Shown: one piece after another, positions 6,343 to 10,065 of the stretch
How the letters are laid out: every line of letters starts with the position of its first letter
How positions within the stretch are numbered: the stretch's first letter is position 1
Assembly (NCBI GenBank): GCA_015662615.1
Contig: DQTU01000276.1
Location: forward strand, 1 to 10,065
Source of the DNA: Campylobacterales bacterium
GTDB taxonomy: Bacteria > Campylobacterota > Campylobacteria > Campylobacterales > QNZT01
Length of the DNA: 10,065 nucleotides
Direction of reading: 5' to 3'
The notes under the pieces: generated by a model
The model's input: the letters and a program-made list of their open reading frames with translations, nothing else
What the model was told of the DNA's origin: nothing
Database searches by the model: none
Made by a program: the position numbers and the translations under genes

Positions 6343-8541
6343 ATGGGTTGTCAAGTAGAGATAAATGTTAACAATAAAAATGAGATATATGATATAGATA
6401 AAGTTGCAAAACAAGCAGCAGGAGCAGTATTAGCAAGAGTTGGAGATGCAGTAATCTTAGCCACTGTGGCAAGAGATGATAAAATGGTTGAGGAAGATTT
6501 TTTGCCACTTACCGTTCACTATATAGAGAAGAGTTATGCCGCTGCAAAAATTCCAGGTGGTTACATCAAAAGAGAGACAAAACCAGGAGATTTTGAGGTA
6601 TTAACTTCAAGAATCATCGATAGAAGTTTAAGACCACTTTTCCCAAAAGGGTATGCATATCCAACGCAAATTGTACTTTTTGTCCTTAGTGCTGATCCAG
6701 AGGTTGATTTACAAACTATGGCACTAAATGCAGCTTCTGCGGCTCTGTATCTTTCAGATATTCCTGTTGATAAAAATGTTGCAGCAGTAAGACTTGGTAG
6801 AATTGATGGAGACTTCATCACAAATCCAACGACTTCACAATTGGCTGAAAGTTCGTTAGATCTTCTTGTTAGTGGTACAAAAGATGAATTATTAATGATT
6901 GAAATGAAAGCTATGGCGACTACGCATAGTGAAGTAATTTTAGAGCCTATGATGGGCGAAAATGCTATACAATCTGTTATGACAACAAGAGAGATGAATG
7001 AATTAAGCGATGAAGATACACTGCAAGCGTTACAAATCGCTGGAGATGCAATTGCAGAAGCTAGCAACGCATACGAAGATGGTTTCAAATCACTTCAAAA
7101 ACCAGTAGCAGAGCTTGAGTATAAAAGTGAGTTAAACCATGACTCTATCTTAGACTATATCGATGAGTTTTACAAAGAGGAAATCAATACCGCTGTAAAT
7201 GAGATGGCAAAAAGTGAAAGAGCTTCAGGATTAAAGACAATTGCTCAAACCATTGCAAATGATGAAACAGCAATAAAAGAGGGTTGGAGCAGTGACCTTA
7301 TCTCTAACATGGTGGGGAAATATAAGAAAAATGTAGTGAGATCTATGATTCTTGATCAAAATGTCAGAGCTGATGGAAGAGGCTTGACAGAGGTTCGTGA
7401 TATCGAAATTGAGACCAATATCTTACCATCTGTTCACAGCTGTTGTCTTTTCACTCGTGGTCAGACTCAAGCTTTAGTTACTCTTACTTTAGGTGATGGA
7501 AAATCTGCACAAATGTACGACCTTTTAGCGGATAAAGATCCAGGATATGAAAACTTTATGATTCATTATAATTTTCCAGGATTTTCAGTAGGTGAAGCTT
7601 CGCCTTTAAGACCTCCAGGGCGTAGAGAATTAGGACATGGAAACTTAGCAAAAAGAGCGTTAGAACCGTCTATCGATCTTCCAAGAAGTGAAACTATCAG
7701 GCTTGTTTCTGAGATACTTGAATCAAATGGTTCTTCTTCTATGGCAACAGTTTGTGGTGGTAGTTTGGCTCTTCGTGCTGCTGGTTTAGAGAGTGAAAAA
7801 CTTATCGCTGGTGTGGCTATGGGATTGGTTGTTGAAGATGATAGATATGCAATTCTTACAGACATCATGGGACTTGAAGACCATGATGGTGATATGGACT
7901 TTAAAGTGGCTGGAAGTCGAGATGGTATCACAGCACTTCAAATGGATATCAAACTTGGTGGAATTGACCAACAGATACTCAAAGAGGCACTTTTACAAGC
8001 AACTGAAGCAAGAGCACATATCTTAGCAATCATGGAAAAAGCAAATGATGAAATAGTTTTAAATGAGGAAGCACTTCCTTCACGAACTATTTTTGATTTA
8101 GACCCTTCTACTTTTGGTGCGATTATCGGTAAAGGTGGAGAGACGATCAAAAAAATATTAGATAAATTTGAAGTTCATATTGATCTAGATAAAGATAACG
8201 GTACGGTAAAAGTTGAGGGATCTAACAAGGTTCAAGTAAGTGCAGCATGTGACCATATCCGTGAGTTAGCGAGTCAAAAAAGAGACTCTAGAAAACCAAA
8301 AGCTGCGATGCCTTCATTTCAAGAGGGACAAATTTTTGACGGTATTATAAAACGAGTGGTTGACTTTGGCGCTTTTGTAGAGCTTCCAGGGGACATTGAT
8401 GGACTTTTACATATCTCAAAACTTTCAGATGAGAGAGTTGATAAAGTAACTGATATCGTAAATATTGATGATAAAGTAAAGGTAAAGATACTAGCTGTAA
8501 AAGGTCATAAAGTAGAGTTAGGATTTATAGAAAAATTGTAA
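6343..8541 (+). CDS. pnp: Polyribonucleotide nucleotidyltransferase (PNPase)
   Basis: PNPase degrades RNA 3' to 5' by phosphorolysis, releasing nucleoside diphosphates, as a trimer in the cytosol and often in the degradosome. The 732 residues show the full domain order: first RNase PH domain (about 10-140), helical linker (about 225-330), second RNase PH domain (about 335-560), KH domain (about 580-640, with IIGKGGETIK at 594-603) and S1 domain (about 660-730, with VVDFGAFVEL at 672-681 and GLLHISKL at 687-694). Catalytic and metal residues are in place: EDHDGDMDFK at 512-521, where Asp513, Asp519 and Lys521 match E. coli Asp486, Asp492 and Lys494. FTRGQTQALVTLTLGD at 370-385 is also typical. 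It starts one base after the phosphoribosyltransferase stop with its own strong ribosome binding site. No hairpin of the kind used for RNase III autocontrol in E. coli was seen upstream. Confidence 0.98.
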   Translation: MGCQVEINVNNKNEIYDIDKVAKQAAGAVLARVGDAVILATVARDDKMVEEDFLPLTVHYIEKSYAAAKIPGGYIKRETKPGDFEVLTSRIIDRSLRPLFPKGYAYPTQIVLFVLSADPEVDLQTMALNAASAALYLSDIPVDKNVAAVRLGRIDGDFITNPTTSQLAESSLDLLVSGTKDELLMIEMKAMATTHSEVILEPMMGENAIQSVMTTREMNELSDEDTLQALQIAGDAIAEASNAYEDGFKSLQKPVAELEYKSELNHDSILDYIDEFYKEEINTAVNEMAKSERASGLKTIAQTIANDETAIKEGWSSDLISNMVGKYKKNVVRSMILDQNVRADGRGLTEVRDIEIETNILPSVHSCCLFTRGQTQALVTLTLGDGKSAQMYDLLADKDPGYENFMIHYNFPGFSVGEASPLRPPGRRELGHGNLAKRALEPSIDLPRSETIRLVSEILESNGSSSMATVCGGSLALRAAGLESEKLIAGVAMGLVVEDDRYAILTDIMGLEDHDGDMDFKVAGSRDGITALQMDIKLGGIDQQILKEALLQATEARAHILAIMEKANDEIVLNEEALPSRTIFDLDPSTFGAIIGKGGETIKKILDKFEVHIDLDKDNGTVKVEGSNKVQVSAACDHIRELASQKRDSRKPKAAMPSFQEGQIFDGIIKRVVDFGAFVELPGDIDGLLHISKLSDERVDKVTDIVNIDDKVKVKILAVKGHKVELGFIEKL

Positions 8542-8556
8542 TTGTAATTAAAATTT

Positions 8557-8563
8557 AAAGGAG
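8557..8563 (+). promoter_or_regulatory. Shine-Dalgarno of the desaturase gene
   Basis: AAAGGAG, identical to the pnp site, lies five bases before the ATG at 8569 in a 27-base AT-rich gap that shows neither a terminator hairpin nor a clear promoter. This favours co-transcription of the desaturase with pnp. Confidence 0.65.
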
Positions 8564-8568
8564 AGAGT

Positions 8569-9534
8569 ATGTCAGAAGCTGCAGCGTATCCAGATAATTT
8601 CGATGAGCTAAAAGATAAGGTAAGAAGAGCAGGTTTGCTTGATCGTGTACCAGTTAGAGGAACGATAGAGATGATAGCTGTTGTTGTCTCTATGATAGTA
8701 GCATTTGCAACCATGGAGATGTGGAATCCTGTTCTTTTTGGACTATTTTTAACACTCATATTTACCCGTGCAGTTTTTGTCTCTCATGATATCTTGCATC
8801 TTCAATATTTTAAAGAGAAAAAACTATCATTTAGACTCTCTTATATCTATTTGGCGATTATTTTAAGTAACTCCTCTTCATGGTGGGATTTTAAACACAA
8901 CATCAATCATCATACATGGTGTAATGTTGTTGAAAAAGATGAAGATATATTAGCACTTGACGGGGCATTTACGCCAAACAACAAAGGAGACAGCCCTGTT
9001 ATCAAAAAGTATAAATATCTTATTTTTTGGGGTTCTATGTTTTTTATGTACCCAGCTTTTATAGCACAATCTTACAGCTTTGTTTTAAAGAAAAAACTTT
9101 ACGGTGAATTTGCACTTATGTTACTTCACTGGCCTATCATCTGGGGAACTATTTTTTATGTTCTTCCTTTTTCATCGGCAATTACTGTTTTTATAACGCT
9201 TTACCTTGTACTCTCAGTTTGGCTCTCATTTGGTTTTATCACAAACCATTTAGGCTGTGAAGTTTTTAACTTAGAAGAGGGTAAAAAACTATCATGGATG
9301 GAGCTACAGATGCGTAGTAGTCGTTCACTAAGTGGTGGTTCTTTTGTGCATTGGTTTTATGGTGGATTAAATACGCAGATAGAGCATCATCTATTTCCAA
9401 AAGCACCACGATTCAATCTTTTGAAAGTGCAAGCAATGACAAAAGCATTTGCGGAAAAACATAATATGAAATATTTTGAGTCAACACCAGTAGAGGCTTA
9501 TTTTCAGATAAATCGTGTCTTGAAGGGATATTAA
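8569..9534 (+). CDS. Membrane fatty acid desaturase (QxxHH type)
   Basis: A 321-residue integral membrane di-iron desaturase (PF00487). All three histidine boxes are present: HDILH at 73-77 (HxxxH), HNINHH at 110-115 (HxxxHH) and QIEHH at 270-274 (QxxHH). A further conserved NH is at 226-227. Hydrophobic blocks at about 33-70, 90-104, 150-170, 181-200 and 203-225 give the usual four-plus-helix layout with the boxes facing the cytoplasm. Such enzymes use oxygen and an electron donor to put a double bond into an acyl chain. Glutamine at the start of the third box is typical of acyl-lipid and front-end desaturases, but there is no cytochrome b5 domain, so ferredoxin or another donor must serve. 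Substrate and double-bond position cannot be read from the sequence. It follows pnp by 27 bases. Confidence 0.93.
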   Translation: MSEAAAYPDNFDELKDKVRRAGLLDRVPVRGTIEMIAVVVSMIVAFATMEMWNPVLFGLFLTLIFTRAVFVSHDILHLQYFKEKKLSFRLSYIYLAIILSNSSSWWDFKHNINHHTWCNVVEKDEDILALDGAFTPNNKGDSPVIKKYKYLIFWGSMFFMYPAFIAQSYSFVLKKKLYGEFALMLLHWPIIWGTIFYVLPFSSAITVFITLYLVLSVWLSFGFITNHLGCEVFNLEEGKKLSWMELQMRSSRSLSGGSFVHWFYGGLNTQIEHHLFPKAPRFNLLKVQAMTKAFAEKHNMKYFESTPVEAYFQINRVLKGY

Positions 9535-9587
9535 GTTTTAAATCTTTTTATTATATAATTAATTTTATATAACTATTAGGATTAACA
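9535..9587 (+). promoter_or_regulatory. Probable promoter and leader of the accessory two-gene unit
   Basis: The 53-base spacer is almost entirely A and T. TATAAT at 9554-9559 is a perfect -10 box about 28 bases before the ATG. No clear -35 is seen, as for purD. AGGA at 9578-9581 lies six bases before the ATG at 9588 and serves as ribosome binding site. No GC-rich hairpin separates it from the desaturase, so read-through from the operon upstream is also possible. Confidence 0.55.
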
Positions 9588-9926
9588 ATGATTCAAGAAT
9601 TGATAGATTTTATCTCTTCAACTATAGCAGGTGGCATCATGGGAAATGCTGCATATGATGGTCTTAAAAAGGTTTTAGGCTCAAACTTTGAGAAACTCTC
9701 CTCTTTCATTAAAAATGATGAAAAGGAGAAGTTTGAAGGTGCTTTGGAGATTTTATTGGAAAATAAAACTTTAAAAGCAGAGATTTTAGCATTGAAAAAT
9801 GGAAAGTTAGTAGATGGAAGTTTGAATAAAATTACAAACTCTCATGTTGATGTCAAGCTTGGTAAAAGTGGTACTATGTCAAAAAGTATCAATAAAGTCA
9901 AAAACTCAACTATAAAAATAAAATAA
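9588..9926 (+). CDS. Unrecognised small protein, possible effector/adaptor for the downstream NTPase
   Basis: I do not recognise this 112-residue protein. Its head (about 6-31) is hydrophobic and rich in small residues, with STIAGGIMGNAAYDGLKKVL including a GxxxG at 15-19. It could be a membrane-active or packing helix. Residues 32-72 are charged and helical (KNDEKEKFEGALEILLENK). The tail, from about 77, switches to two copies of a short motif, GSLNKITNSHVDV (77-89) and KSINKVKNSTIKI (99-111). The same motif opens the next protein. The gene has a good ribosome binding site and its own -10 box, and its stop codon overlaps the next start (TAATG). It is much less like a housekeeping gene than the operon before it. 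An effector or adaptor of a STAND-type conflict system is my inference from context. Confidence 0.7.
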   Translation: MIQELIDFISSTIAGGIMGNAAYDGLKKVLGSNFEKLSSFIKNDEKEKFEGALEILLENKTLKAEILALKNGKLVDGSLNKITNSHVDVKLGKSGTMSKSINKVKNSTIKIK

Positions 9927-9979
9927 TGCCAGATATAGTAGGTAGTCTTAATCATATTGACAACTCGACAATAACCATT
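9816..9979 (+). repeat. Three copies of a protein-level motif spread over two genes
   Basis: Copies are at 9816-9854 and 9882-9923 (the end of the small protein) and 9941-9979 (the start of the next protein). Translated, they read GSLNKITNSHVDV, KSINKVKNSTIKI and GSLNHIDNSTITI, giving a consensus S-[LI]-N-[KH]-[IV]-x-N-S-x-[IV]-x-[IV]. The DNA of the copies is not closely similar, so the likeness is kept at protein level. Alternating hydrophobic residues after Asn-Ser suggest paired beta strands. Confidence 0.65.
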
Positions 9980-10065
9980 AATGGCGTAGAATATATAATT
10001 CCAAAAATCCTAACCCCAACCCTTGGTTCAGAACAAGCCACAAATTTTGTCGGTCGAGAAAATGA
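9926..10065 (+). CDS. Start of a probable STAND/AAA-type NTPase (truncated by window end)
   Basis: The first 46 codons of a gene that continues beyond the window. It starts at an ATG sharing one base with the stop of the small protein (TAATG). There is no clear ribosome binding site, so translation probably depends on re-initiation. Residues 6-18 carry the motif GSLNHIDNSTITI shared with the upstream protein. Residues 41-45 read FVGRE followed by Asn; this is the usual opening of NB-ARC/AAA_16-like STAND domains, which normally precedes the Walker A loop by some 20 residues. Only 40 residues lie before it, too few for an N-terminal effector domain. Base use also differs: by hand count the 140 bases have about 29 C and 22 G, whereas the genes before it are G-richer than C on this strand. 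The NTPase call rests on a five-residue motif plus context. Confidence 0.6.
   Translation, partial: MPDIVGSLNHIDNSTITINGVEYIIPKILTPTLGSEQATNFVGREN

Noticed and set aside
6561..7088. 175-codon open frame on the minus strand inside pnp
   Set aside because: It lies wholly within a well-conserved pnp, has serine-rich, antisense-type composition and no recognisable motifs.
7566..7931. 121-codon minus-strand frame inside pnp
   Set aside because: Same reason: a compositional shadow of the second RNase PH domain.
8542..8556. ATTGTAATTGTAATT direct repeat after pnp as a possible terminator or operator
   Set aside because: It cannot form a stable hairpin, is very short and is likely chance in AT-rich DNA.
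9535..9570. T-rich run after the desaturase as a rho-independent terminator
   Set aside because: No GC-rich stem precedes the T-run.
1..10065. CRISPR array, tRNA, rRNA, insertion sequence or phage attachment site
   Set aside because: No regularly spaced DNA repeats, tRNA-like folds, transposase motifs or terminal inverted repeats were seen on either strand.

Overview
The window looks like a chromosomal piece of an AT-rich Campylobacterota (epsilonproteobacterial) genome, perhaps a Sulfurimonas-like lineage. This rests on protein flavour (PurD with GGREY in place of GGREH, LptD, MCE protein and PNPase sequence style), on gene order, and on AAAGGAG-type ribosome binding sites. No taxonomic marker such as rRNA is present, so the genus is a guess. 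All genes are on the + strand.

Positions 1-174 are non-coding and hold a good promoter (TATAAT at 142-147). From 175 to 6341 six genes are packed with overlaps of 4, 8, 4, 4 and 23 bases: purD (purine synthesis), an RDD-family membrane protein, lptD (outer-membrane lipopolysaccharide assembly), an MCE/MlaD-like lipid transport protein with an unusual beta-strand-rich C-terminal domain, a minimal J-domain protein starting at TTG, and a divergent phosphoribosyltransferase. pnp (PNPase) follows after one base, and a membrane fatty acid desaturase follows 27 bases after pnp. The block thus joins two envelope-lipid transport functions, a membrane lipid-modifying enzyme, a purine enzyme and the main 3'-5' RNA phosphorolytic exonuclease in one apparent transcription unit.

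At about 9535 the character changes. A 53-base AT-rich spacer with its own -10 box leads into a two-gene unit that I regard as accessory. It has an unrecognised 112-residue protein (9588-9926) and, overlapping it by one base (TAATG), the first 46 codons of a gene that runs off the window. That second protein carries FVGRE at residues 41-45, the usual entry to a STAND/AAA-type NTPase domain. Both proteins carry the same short beta-strand-like motif, S-[LI]-N-[KH]-[IV]-x-N-S-x-[IV]-x-[IV], twice at the end of the small protein and once at the start of the putative NTPase. The arrangement suggests a split conflict or defence system: a small effector or adaptor with a glycine-rich hydrophobic head, docking to a STAND NTPase that has no room for an N-terminal effector of its own. 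This is the most promising candidate for something undescribed, but it is cut off by the window edge.
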